From contig NC_046680.1 of the NCBI RefSeq assembly GCF_009870125.1, forward strand, positions 8,990,001 to 9,054,000: a DNA stretch of 64,000 nt, read 5' to 3'. A program made the translations under genes and the position numbers. This DNA is from Drosophila pseudoobscura (lineage: Eukaryota; Arthropoda; Insecta; Diptera; Drosophilidae). Position 1 is the stretch's first letter. Every line of letters begins with the position of its first letter. Under the pieces are notes generated by a model. That model saw only the letters and a program-made list of their open reading frames with translations. It did not search any database and was not told the DNA's origin. Shown here piece by piece: positions 1 to 11,458 of this stretch.

Positions 1-3000
1 TTAATGTTTCGAATGGTTTCAGGGCGGAGTAAAACGTTTATCTATGCGGGATTTCAGTGTCAGTTACTTACGAGGGAATTAATCACTGTCTATGTGTCTG
101 CTTGTGTGTGTGTGTGTGTGTTGCAAGGTTGCAAGACTTTCAATGTTAAACAGATTTCCACCAGAGGCTCCAAAGGGAAACTTGAAACCCAGGTTGAAAT
201 GTGCTCTCTGATGTTTCGTAAGCATCGGCTTACTCGGTCTCCCATGGGAGATCTCTCTCATGCGATAATATATGCATTTTACATGAGATTTGCATTCAGG
301 CCATGAAAATTCAATTAAATATCAAAACTCTTTTGCAACACACCAAATTCCACTTGCAACAGTTGCAAGAAACAACATCAAAAACATGGCTTTGCCATTA
401 CTGGAAACTCCCGTAGAAAACTCACTTGGGAAAATCTCCCTACCTCTCTCTCTCTCTCTCTTTCTCTCCCTTTGCGTGTTAGAAACATTTCAACATATTT
501 TTTATGAGCAAAAAGTCGGGGCTGCAAATCAAATTCGCGAGACAACGCGAAGAGTGTGTGTTTTGTGTTGCATAAATTATGAATTATGCCACACACACAC
601 ACACACTCCGCCTCTCCGCCTCTCTTATAATTTATTTGCCCGACAAACGAGAGTCAAAAATTAGGCAGGAGCTCAAACAGAGAGAAAAGAGCCCCAAATA
701 CGAGGCCGAGACCGCACGTCTCTCGGTGGCAGGATAATTGCCACACGGACGCAGGCAATTAACAAGGAACGAGCCGCACGGCCAAGGCTTATGCAACAAT
801 GCCACGAGGATCAATGGGGATTTTCCTCGGTTTCACCAAGGGGGTCTTTATGCCTAATCCCCACCCACCCCACTTTCCAATCAACCCTCCTTCTTATTTC
901 TGTTGCAATTAATTTTTGGACCCGTCTTACCAGGAAAATCCATCAACTATAAGCCTGAGCAGGCATACACTGAGCGAAACGGAATGGGTAAAACACAAAG
1001 AAATAGAAAATCAGGAAAGAGGGCATCTACTGCAGCTTCTATTATATGAATAAGGGAGATCTGGGACATCTTATAGTCCGTCTCTAGACTTATCCCTTGG
1101 GCTCCCTCCCAACCATTTTGATACCTATTGTAGTTCCGTCTTTAATCCTAAATCCAAGGCAGTTAGTTCCACGTCTAATCCGAAAACCCTTTCAATCTCA
1201 AACTTCTCTCAAGGGCCTTTGTGTGGTTGCAATTTCGGTTGAAACATGCCAGAGTGCAACATTTCATTTTGGCTTGCAAAGCGCTGAACAAAAAGTCGGA
1301 GGACAAGCAATAAAAATGGCAAAAACATGAACCAAAAGTCGTCCAAAGCCAAACAAAAAAAAAAAAAAAACTACTATGCTACTGCGAAAAGAGTTTTTGG
1401 ATCCGAACAAAAAGTGTGACATGGCACAAAAGAACAGAGAGAGAGAGAGAGAGAGAGAGTGGAAACAAAGCGGAATATAAAACAAATATTCAGCAGGAGG
1501 CAAACTTTATTTCAGTTTCAATTTGGCGATAAAAACAGCGACAACAGCCGTCCAGGCCAAAAATGAAATTTAACAACTCAAAAACTCACGAATCGCGGAG
1601 AGAGAGAGAGAGGACCAGGATCGGCACTGGGGGCCGACCTGGAGCACAAAAGACACAAGAAATGCAATGCTTGGACTTGGTCTCCGGGGGAGGGGTGGGG
1701 CGTGGGGGGTACTCCGTTGCAATTGCTGTCGCTGCTGCTTGTTTTTGGGGAGCATTCATAATAAATTTGGCTCTCCTTCGACCTCCTTCGACAGCGCCAC
1801 ACAAAAACAAAGGGGGCCGAGTCCATCCTCCTTCTGCTTCTGCTTTTCCTCCGTTGGGGCTTGCTTTCTTTTCCCCAAGAGTTGAAATCCAACGGATGTT
1901 AGAGTTGCGCACTGAAATTTATATACAAACAGGATATGACAGAGGCAGGAAGCCGTTGCCCTCCGCCCCTCAGCCCCGCTGCCGCCCACACTCCTCCTCC
2001 CCCTCCTCTCATGAAGTGCATTGCTAAGCTTTTTGTCTATTTTTCTTGCTTTTCTTTTGCTTTTTCATCGTTGCAGCCTGAATTTTAATGCCAAATGGCA
2101 TTCCAGACTCATCCTCGGACTCCTAGGACCAAGAACAGGACTTTGGCTCCGCCTCTGGCCGAAATTAAGCGGTTGTCATGGAGAGAAACAGTGTACTGTT
2201 CTGCATCCAGTAATGAATCCGAGATGCAAGGCTTAGCGATTGATACAAACGAACCCCAAGGATCCCCAAGGTAACAGATAAACGCTCGATTGAAGCCCAA
2301 GTGCTGGTGGTTCCGGGCTGCCAAGCCTTTAAAGTAGTACGAGAAGTGCACTCCTTTTTGCTATATTTTATGCGGGGATAAACACAAGTGCAGGGCCGCG
2401 CATAAATCACGCATACGCACAGGCAGCGGCCACAAGCAGGGAATATAAAACTATAAATTACCGAGACGACACTATAAACAACAAGCAGAGTCCGCTGCAG
2501 GGTTGGGAGCGGCTTGGAGAGGCAGCCAGTAGTTGCATGTCCACCATAATGCTCCTTAATTAGTCATACGAGAGTCCTTTTTCCCAGTGAACAAACACTA
2601 AAATATTATTATTATGCTTAGACGAGCTCTAGTCGATCCCAAGGCGGTTATAACTTTTGAATCGAAATGCAACAAGGCGAAAATCAAAACATCAAAACCA
2701 CCCCACCCCACCCCTCTGTTCTCCAAGGACATAAGCAGGCTGAGCCTGCGTCTGTGTCTGTGTCTATGTCTGGTGGCAACTTTATCCAATTTCTTGTTTT
2801 GCGCTGAGACCAGCACATAGCGCATAAGCACGTACAAATCGCATTTCTTAGGAGGCTCTCTGCTTCGGCAACGGCTTCCTGCTTATCCTTTTTTATTAGC
2901 GCCTTTGTGTGTGTGTGTGTGTGTGTGTGTGTCTGTGTGTGCCTGCCTGGATGCTCTGCTTGTTTAGCTGTCAGATTTACTTGTCTCTCTATCTGTGTCT

Positions 3001-3877
3001 CTCCGTCTCTGGGCCGTCCTGTGTATGCGTGTGTGTGTGTGTGCCTTCCATCGCTATAAATCGACAGCTAAATCTGCAAAAACATTGATAAGACAAGCGA
3101 CATGCCAATGCGGCCAAAGGCATTTTCCATTCACCATTCCCCCTCGCCGCTTGGCCAGGGCCTTCTCCTATTTGATTTAACCCAGAAATGCCGAAAAACG
3201 AACCGAAAATGTTTAGGAAACTGTCAAGGAAATTGCTTTTCGATTTATTCTCCATACATACACAGAGAGAAAGAGAGAAAGAGAAAGAGACAGCCTTGTG
3301 ACAAATTAGTCTCTAGATCTCCATCTCTGTTGTTGTTGTTGTTGTTGTTGTTTGTGTGTGGATTTTGCTGTGCGGTGCACAAATTATGAGATTCTTATCG
3401 TTTTGCTCGATTTCCCTTTATGATTGAGTAATAAATAGAGTGAGAGATGGATAGTCCGAAAGAGACTGACCGACACTGAAAGAGAGAGAGAGAGAGAGGG
3501 AGAAGTTTGCCCCAATTTTCGGCTGGTAAATTCGGCAAAATTGTCTGAGTATTTTTGGTTGATATTTCTAACATTCTGCCCCACTTAATTAACTCAAAAA
3601 TATAGAATTTTCAATGATTTTTCATAAGAATTCCTTTTGTTTTAATTAATTAAAACTCCAACTGATTGAAGAACAGGAATTTTGATATTTATGAAGATTT
3701 ATTTGCAAAGAAAATTAATGGAATGGAATGATGACCATTCCTTGGAGCACAATTGGGTAAAAGGCACATTCGGCACTTCACATTATAAGCTCCAAAATAA
3801 TCTCCAAACTCCCTTAAACCCTTTTCAAAAGATAATCCCCAGATGATCGCATGATTATTCAGGAATTATCCACTCAC
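1..3877 (-). other. Part of the large first intron of mspo
   Basis: The mspo exon to the right ends in a clean GTGAGT donor at 3877, and no continuation of its spondin domain is visible in any minus-strand frame down to position 1, so this stretch is read as intron. It holds many simple repeats: (TG)n at 103-121, (TC)n near 444-470, (GA)n at 1436-1459, (TG)n at 2905-2940, (TTG)n near 3330-3350 and (AG)n at 3480-3498. Between them are AT-rich blocks. I see no coding exon on either strand; the open frames are low-complexity or antisense. The intron continues outside the window. Confidence 0.6.
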
Positions 3878-4355
3878 CTAGTGTCTTGGTCCATTGGGCG
3901 GTGGGTCGCCAGTCGGGGAAGTGCTTGGGGAATAGATCCCTGGTCCAGTAGGTGTGCAGGACGACCTTGTAGACGGCCAGGCGGTCCAGAGTGCAGCCCG
4001 TCTGCGGGGCGGGCTGTGTGGGCGGGGGCGCCGATGGGCCCTCGCCCAAATATTCAGCATTGTTGTTGGTGTAGTAGTAATTGCGGTTCAAATTGGAGTT
4101 TGCAGAGGATTGCGCCCCTGCGGCGGCGTCGTCGCTGGAGGTGGACCCGAACTTGATGTCGCTGTCCTTGGGCGCCTGCTGATTGGCCACGGAGTAGGCG
4201 TAGATGCCCGGATTGGAGATGAATGATGCCCCATAGGCGCTGCTCGCGCCGTCGGCCAGTGGGGGCCCGAGGATCCCAATGATCCCGATAAGTCCGAGGA
4301 TCCCGGCAAGGGGCGACCACTGGGCGGCCGACTTTGCTTTCGGCTGCGCTCTCAT
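3878..4355 (-). CDS. mspo: M-spondin, first coding exon (5' part only)
   Basis: This is the N-terminal exon of a secreted spondin-domain protein. It begins at the ATG complementary to 4353-4355 with a basic n-region, then a hydrophobic Leu/Ile/Gly run (about residues 17-34) that reads as a signal peptide. A low-complexity Ala/Ser/Asn linker follows (about residues 36-110). The last third (CTLDRLAVYKVVLHTYWTRD and the following LFPKHFPDWRPTAQW) is the start of a Spondin_N domain. The exon is 478 nt and ends after one base of a Gly codon at a GTGAGT donor. The remaining Spondin_N and any thrombospondin repeats must lie beyond the left edge. Spondins are extracellular-matrix proteins; M-spondin is known from fly muscle attachment sites. 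The symbol rests on this domain start plus synteny with Dro/Rpn6. Other Drosophila spondin-domain genes (fat-spondin, CG17739-like) are the alternatives. Confidence 0.75.
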
Positions 4356-4830
4356 TCTGTCAAACGGTGTTTGTGTTTGTGTTTGTTGCTGTGCTTGCGG
4401 CGCGCCCTCTCCCGCTCTCCCGCTCTAACTCTCTATTTCTTTCTCTTTCTATCCTTGGCGGAGGGGCTATTTCTGATTTGGTTTTGACTTCCCTTCTCGC
4501 TTGCACTTCACATTTGCCTTTTGGGGCCGGTGCTTAAAAATAAACGCACAGACACACACACGCGCGCACACACACGGACGCAAGCACGCACACACGCTCA
4601 CTCACATATTTATTTTCGGTTTCTTTTACTCTGTTCTCCCCTCCGTCGCTATTGTCGTTGTCTGTGTGTCCCCACTTTCTGATGGATTCTTGCTTCGATT
4701 TGGATTTGGACTTTTGGCGCGGACCAGGAGCCAGCGTCGGCGAGAGCGAAACGTACAAATGCCGAGCAATTCGACCAAAGACCAACCGCCTGTGTTCAGA
4801 GTTCGTCGCGTACTGCGAATATGTTGCGGC
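4356..4830 (-). promoter_or_regulatory. mspo 5' UTR and probable start-site region
   Basis: The sequence upstream of the mspo ATG reads, on the minus strand, like a fly 5' UTR: A-rich, with CAACAAACACAAACACAAAC just before the start codon and a (GT/GC)n stretch mirrored at 4553-4600. A good initiator-like TTCGCAGTACGCG lies near 4808-4820. No TATA box is apparent at the right distance. The transcription start is therefore an inference. Confidence 0.4.
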
Positions 4831-5051
4831 AGGCAATGACAACAGAAGCCGTGCCGTGCTGTGCTAGTGGCCACCCCCCACCCACCCAACAGCCATCCAG
4901 AGAGCGTTTGCCCCAAAGAGAGCGATGCGGCAGAGAGAGAAAGTACCCGTCGTTATGTTGGCGAAACAACATGACAACAACAACAGAATGGAAACAGCCT
5001 GTTGAGCTTTGGGCTCGAAAATGACTCCCACATATACAAACATACGATATG

Positions 5052-5270
5052 TATGTAAGTGCTGTTAACAGTCACTGTTACTGGGGCTGTTGCTGTTAAT
5101 GAGCGGAATGGGATCAGAACAGTTAAAAGAATATGTAAGTAAGTGCTTTTAACAGACACTGGCGCTCTTGCTGTTAACACTTGAAATGTAAGAATATGCA
5201 TGTAAGTGCTCTTAACAGTGACTGTTACTGTTGCTGTTAACGCATGGAATGGGTTCAGAAAAGTTAACAG
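5052..5270. repeat. Three-copy imperfect tandem repeat with GTTAAC palindromic cores
   Basis: Three copies begin near 5052, 5132 and 5199. Each starts with a variant of TATGTAAGTGCTGTTAACAG, then an ACTGTTACTG-like segment, then TTGCTGTTAA, and ends with a GGAATGGGTTCAGAA-like segment. The units differ in length (about 62-83 bp). GTTAACAG at the front and CTGTTAAC at the back of each core are reverse complements, so each copy could form a short stem or a dyad binding site. It lies several hundred bases upstream of the mspo start region. Confidence 0.75.
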
Positions 5271-8200
5271 AAAAGGTATTTCTGAAGCAAACGAAGCTAT
5301 GATTCGATTCTAAGCAAGTTTTCCACTAAATATTACTCTGAGAACCTGCTGAAAATACATACACTTACAGATAATGGTAGTGCCTTGAATATGTATTAAA
5401 TGTCCACTGGATATGATTGTGTTTAGCTTTCATTCGAACTATCGATTAACAGAGAGTGCTGCCAAGTGTCGTCTGCTGTAATTATCTAGTCGTTGTTGTA
5501 AGACCCCAAAGGCTTAGTCACATTTATTGCACATTTCCTTTATGCCATTGGTGAATGGCAGCGTTAATGAGGCGGCCTTTTGTCTAGTACAATATATCAT
5601 CGAGTGTGTGGGTGTGTGTGCGTGTTTGTGGCAGAAACGAATTGAGAGACGACGACAGAACGGCTTTTACCCATTGTGGGGGGCGAACAATGAGTACAAT
5701 TTCCGATTAAAACCAATTGAAGCACTTTAATTGCTACAATTCAATTAAACAACACGCTAATGGCACTCGTGCCACATAGATACAACAACGAAGCGAATAC
5801 CCGTTGCAATGACAATGACCAACTATCGATTTATTGAGCGGAAATGGTTAAGGGGGGGTGGGGGTGAGGGATGGTCTAATTGCCACTGACATGTGCCCCC
5901 GATGGCAATTACCCAGGGCCCATATACCACCTCACAGGACTCGATCCACGGTCCAGGTAGCCCACTCCCGCGGGCAAAAACTTTGTCCCGCAATTATGTT
6001 GCACTTAAGAGAGTTGTACGTGTCTCTGGGCCTGGCCTCCGAGCGTGTGGGGCATGTCCAAGCGCCTCTGTCTGTGTCTAAGTGGGTCCTAGGGTCCTTT
6101 GCGGCTGTCCTGTCCCTCGACACGCTCGCATGCCCGCGTCCCCGGTATGTAAATTGTGCGTGCGTGAAATTTATTGCAGTTAATAATAATTGTCCATTTT
6201 GCTTGAATGACGACCACAGGCGGTGACCGCTTACCCGCCGTGATGCCACCCCATTACGGGGGCGCCCCAACCCCACCTTGTGGTCAATTATAATGGACAG
6301 TCCGGTCCGGTTCGACCATTTGTCTCGGCCAGGTTCTAGCTTCCCATTGGGGCCATCGCGTTTTATGGGGCTTTAAATGTCGGACCACTACCGGAATTTA
6401 TTCCAATGAGGTGATAATGTCCGTTTTGTGTAATGTTTATTGAGCGTAGGGACACAATTACCATTATCATGGCTATTTCCATTGCATTTATTATTTATGC
6501 GAACGGCTGTGGAATTTTCAAATGGAAGTAATGTGGGAAAAAAGCCCAGCGACAGAGGAAAATTCTTTTAATAGCAAGATTTACATCCGACCACCAGTGA
6601 AATCACAATTAAAACGATTGCCATAGATATTCAAAACTAAATACTCACATGTTTTTGTTTCGCCCAAAACAACATAATTATTAAGAATACTCGTACATAT
6701 TTCAAATCAATGGGATTTTAGAATGTTCTCCCCACCGATTTACGGGAAATATACTGGGAAATTATCTCTCTGCTGCACAGCGCATGAACTCGCCTTCTCT
6801 CCCTAGTGTGACGCCCGCTCGCTCTCTCGCTCTCTGTCTGCCGCGCTCTCTCTCGTTTCTTCGCCACCTGGACAGACAAGTCAAAACATGTTTGTGTGTT
6901 AATGTGGACAAGAGTGTTATTCATTCAATAAAAGTAAAATCGCAAAATACACGAAATGAGAGCCAGAAAAGGGATGGGGGGAGGGATGCAAAAGGCGTTC
7001 ATTGGAGAGGGGTTCAGTGCGGTGTGTTTATCGTTGGTCCTGCAACGAAAAATTCCTAATAAAGTTTACATTTGCCAAACAGAAACGCAGACGAGCAGAC
7101 AAACGGTGTATTGGTATCCTGCCGAAACCCCTTCCACGGGATATGCATCTCCTTTCTTCTCGTCCATCCTCGTTGTTGTTTTGTATTGAAATTCAAGCAT
7201 AAAGCAACCAAAACGCAACCTTACCCTTTGACACGGGGACCCTGCCCGGTGACAGTCCCCAAGGTGCCATACGGCAATCCGTTCGGTGTGGTGTTGAGAG
7301 ACGCCATTCATATTTGCATAAAAACTATGCATGTGCTTTCTCCCCACCCCACCACCCACCACCCGCCACTCACCTGCCACCCACTATTTTCTGTCGGCAT
7401 TTACAGTATATTCCATTCTTTTTTGAATATCTATATGTATCTTGCTGTGCCCTAACATGGAAAGGGTGTTACCGCTTTGGCTCTAGGTTGGCATGACTCT
7501 AAAAACTACTTTTAAAGGAAAGGGTTATCGTGATTCAAAGCGGCATCGGATGTATCGGGAGCTGTCATATAGGATATATGAAGGATATATGAACTTCGAC
7601 TTGTCTTTGATTCCTTTTTTCGTTTTTGCTTTTGTTTTTTGTATCTGGCCGGTAAATAAATCCACTCGAAAACCAAATCTAACCGCAACAACAAAGCGAA
7701 AATAACAAAAAATTTACTTTATTGGTAACATTTCCCCCATTTTTTCGGTTTCCCAGCGTATGTCAAAATACTTTGACTCTGTCTCTCTCTTTCCGTCTGT
7801 CGCTGCATCATTGGATGGCATTGTTCGGGAACCAGAACAGCAACACTTGCAACAACAGCATCAACAGTGCCACATTCTGCATCAGCACCTGCAGCACCAT
7901 CAGCATCTGTGGCCGTGTCTGCCCCCCACTGGATCTGTGTACGTTTTGGCATTTGCTTTGTGTGTGCCACATTTTGGATTGTGGCCAAAGCCAGGCAGTG
8001 TTTTGCAGACACTGTTCTGCTACGGAATTGAGAATCTCATTCAGATGGAAGCTCTTACCAGACAAAATTTCATGCACATTCGTCTGCTCATGGGTTACAC
8101 TTTAACAAAATTCAGAGCATACTTATGAGTGCTCTTCGGATAAATAATGCTCAAAAGGCAAGAGGATACTCTTAATTGCGTTCTCTGCCACAATGTTCTC

Positions 8201-9638
8201 AGTGGGATTTAATTCGAAGAGAATCTGGTAAGACACACAATTTGTGACATGGATAGTTCCTCTATTGCTATACCCAAATTTGTATACATGTATCTAATGT
8301 TTAAGAATTACATGCACATTCACAACCCCATTAAAAGCTCATCTTCAATAGCTGACACATTGTCCCGCAACATCGCCTCTCCGACATGTATCCAGTGGTT
8401 CATTCGGTTCATTCACAATTCCTACTCCGAGTATTTCCACAAATCATTCTCTCCTAAGTCAACATAATCCAGTGGCAGTGCAGCAGCGCCAAAAAATTTG
8501 TCACTTTGAAAAGGCTTAGCTGATAATTTATGCTGTCCAGGGCTGGTCACCACCATTCTAAAAATAATAATAATGATATTAATAGAGATTTATATATTTA
8601 TGTGTTTTTTATTTGTTTGTTTGTTTTTATTCTTTTGGGTTACGCTTCGCTTGTCAAACATTTGCCGTTTGTTTTCATGTTGCCACAGAATTAAATTTGA
8701 TTTTTATGCTGATGACGTAAGGCTCTTATAGTTCCAGCCAACAGAAATCCGTTGATCTATTTTAATTCAATTGAAATGGGCTAACATTTACTTTGGGCCA
8801 GAGCTTCGCGCTGCCCTGTCCGTCTGTTTGCCGCCAGAAACCCATTGAAAATCAATTACAAATTTACATTTATGTAAAAGAGCTGACATTCCGCCTGTTA
8901 TATTCTTCTGACCACAAATTATAGAATTTTAATTAGGTTGCTAGTGCCCTGGTAAATGCATTTGCTATTTGGCGGTAATTATGCGGCGATTGCAATTTAA
9001 GCGATTTTAATTGTCAGTTGGTGGGTTTGGCCATCGGTTTGATTCAATTATGTTTTGCACACGGATATAATGAAGCGAACAAAGCGCAAAGGAAAGTGCC
9101 TGCCCTGCAGTCATCGATGTAACGAAGATTTTGGTCGGCCTTTAATTTAATTTCGAATTCATTTTGGAATGCTTTTTGGAAATGGGACGATTGCATGTAG
9201 ACCATACCCATGAATTCCTCAATTTGGTTATTAATTTTGCAGAATGTTCAGAAAGTGTATCGAAAAATATTCCATCGATCGTTTTTGTTCAAGAGCACTC
9301 TTTTGGCATGCCTCACCTTTACACAGAATGCACCTTGAGCAGCAAGTCACGCTCACCAAAAACAACAATCGCAGCTTCAGTCTCCCGAAGCAGAAACAAC
9401 AACAACAACAACAGGAGCAGCGCTCTCACCCGCAGGGCTGCGACAACGTGCTCCGAGTATAATAAGCGAAACCGCAAATGAGCGGCTAAAGAGCGCACTA
9501 ATGGCAAAATACTGTGGAGAGGAGAATAGAAAGAGAGGGAGGCTTTGTTTTGACAGGGGGCCTCGCCTTGCATTTCTTGCATTTCTGTGTGGGCGTGCAC
9601 TCTCCTATCTATCTTGTTCCACTTGAGGCCACTTCTAG

Positions 9639-9674
9639 CTCTCTCTCTCGCTCTCTCTCTCGCTCTCTCTCTCG
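9639..9674. repeat. Compound CT/CTCG microsatellite
   Basis: Repeated CTCTCTCTCG units run through this stretch and end in TTCGCTCGG. It is a simple-sequence repeat and also a dense array of potential GAGA-factor sites on the minus strand. No transcript can be tied to it. Confidence 0.85.
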
Positions 9675-11435
9675 TTCGCTCGGGCTGAGCTTAATTAAAG
9701 CGTAGGGTCACGTAGCCACGTAGTCGTTGTCTAATCCAATCCCGGGTACTCCGCCCGCTAATGTTGTTGTTTTTGCCGCTGCTGCTACTGAGTCTGCTTC
9801 CTCTTTTGCCTGTCACTCTTTGGCAATTCTTTGGCTTATGCCCGATGGCATTTGACTACTTTGTGCGGGGAAAAAAGCCAAAAATAAAAGCGGAGAAGGA
9901 ACAAAAACCCACAAAGAGAGATTGCTTCGACACGTGTGATACCCGTTACTTGATCCAAAGAACAACAAATGCTACAGGATTTTCGCAATTTGTAGAGACT
10001 TGTGGATATACATATATCGAGTATTAACAGCAGGCCTTTTCTATAGGAGTTCTAAAATATCAAAATACAATGTAATGTAAAATAATCTCGAAACGCATCC
10101 TCCTGGCATCGAATAGAACATACCCTCGTGCTCTGCAAAAGGAGTCAACGAAAAGCTAATTTTCGTTTTCTTATTGCTCTTTGCATTTCCTTTGGCCCGC
10201 CTGTCGGTGGCAGACCAGACCACGCCGCTCCGTGACGTTCCACTTCCCGCTGTCGACTGTGTCAAAGTGCATGCCAAATGGAGAGAATTGCATTTCCAAA
10301 CATTTGCGCAACATTAATTGCATAAATTTTTGGAACGTTCTCTCTCCGTGGCGGAGGTGCACACCAAATTAAAGAGCTGCCAGGCAAAAAGGAAAAGTCA
10401 TTAAAATGTTGTCCCAGCACGCACCCTTGACTGCGCCACCATCGCCAGTCTGGTGTGTCTGTCTGTCTCTTTCTCCCCTGCCGTCTTCCCTCAATCTGTG
10501 GCATCCGACTGTCTGCAGGTCTGTTATAATTTTATGCCTAACTGTGTCAACTTCTGGCTTTCTGCTCCCCAGCACTCGGCAAGTGCTCATGCATAACGCA
10601 TTTTGCGCAGCTAAAAAGTATGCTATGAAAGTGTAACTCATACCTGTTGCCCCGCCCTCCGCCCCCTGCCCACAAGGCACCCGCCCAAAAGCTTACATTC
10701 CACCCAGGCTTTAAATCAGTCGTCATTTCATTAAAATGCACGCACAGCACAGCAGGAGGGGCCATGGAACACGTTTTAGAGCGCGATAGGGAAGCGGCAG
10801 CGGCAGCGGCAGCTTTTACCGTAATTTTTAATGCAGTGCAGCATTTGGCCCGAGCGGATATTAAATTTACCGTTATTAAAACATTTTTCATGCTCATCAT
10901 TTCACGGGGAGCGGCGCAGAGCGGGTATCTGTGAATATAATGTAATGTTTTTGCGGTTCAAAAGGCGCTTTTTGTGCACATTTTTTTAATGTGAGAGAAG
11001 CATTAGCGGTGTGGTAACATATGAATGGAGTATGTACATAAAAGTATCATATATATAGGGTAAAGAACCTAAAACAGATGGGAAAATATCAATATATCAT
11101 GCTGCTTTCAAAGGAATTATACTATGAGCAATAGTATGAGTTATACTTTATCTATCTATATTCTCTACAATCCAAATACCCTATATGCGGGATCGGGTTC
11201 CATTTCCCACAACCAGGTGGATGGCTCCACGACTCATTGTGGATTCTCAGCCAGCCCGCACATCCATTTACGCGCTTCGTTGGAACGTTCGATTGAAATC
11301 ATTTTGGAAACCAAAGTAAAACTGTTTTTCCTTTCTGTTATTATATTCTTGTGACATTTTCGCAAACAATTCCCACCCATCCCCCACCGCTAAGTCTGTC
11401 TGCTCAAGAGTTTCCCTCATTTTATTTCGATGGTA

Positions 11436-11458
11436 ACACACACACACACACACACACC
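11436..11458. repeat. (CA)n microsatellite
   Basis: A nearly perfect CA dinucleotide run of about 11 units with no coding frame across it. Confidence 0.9.
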
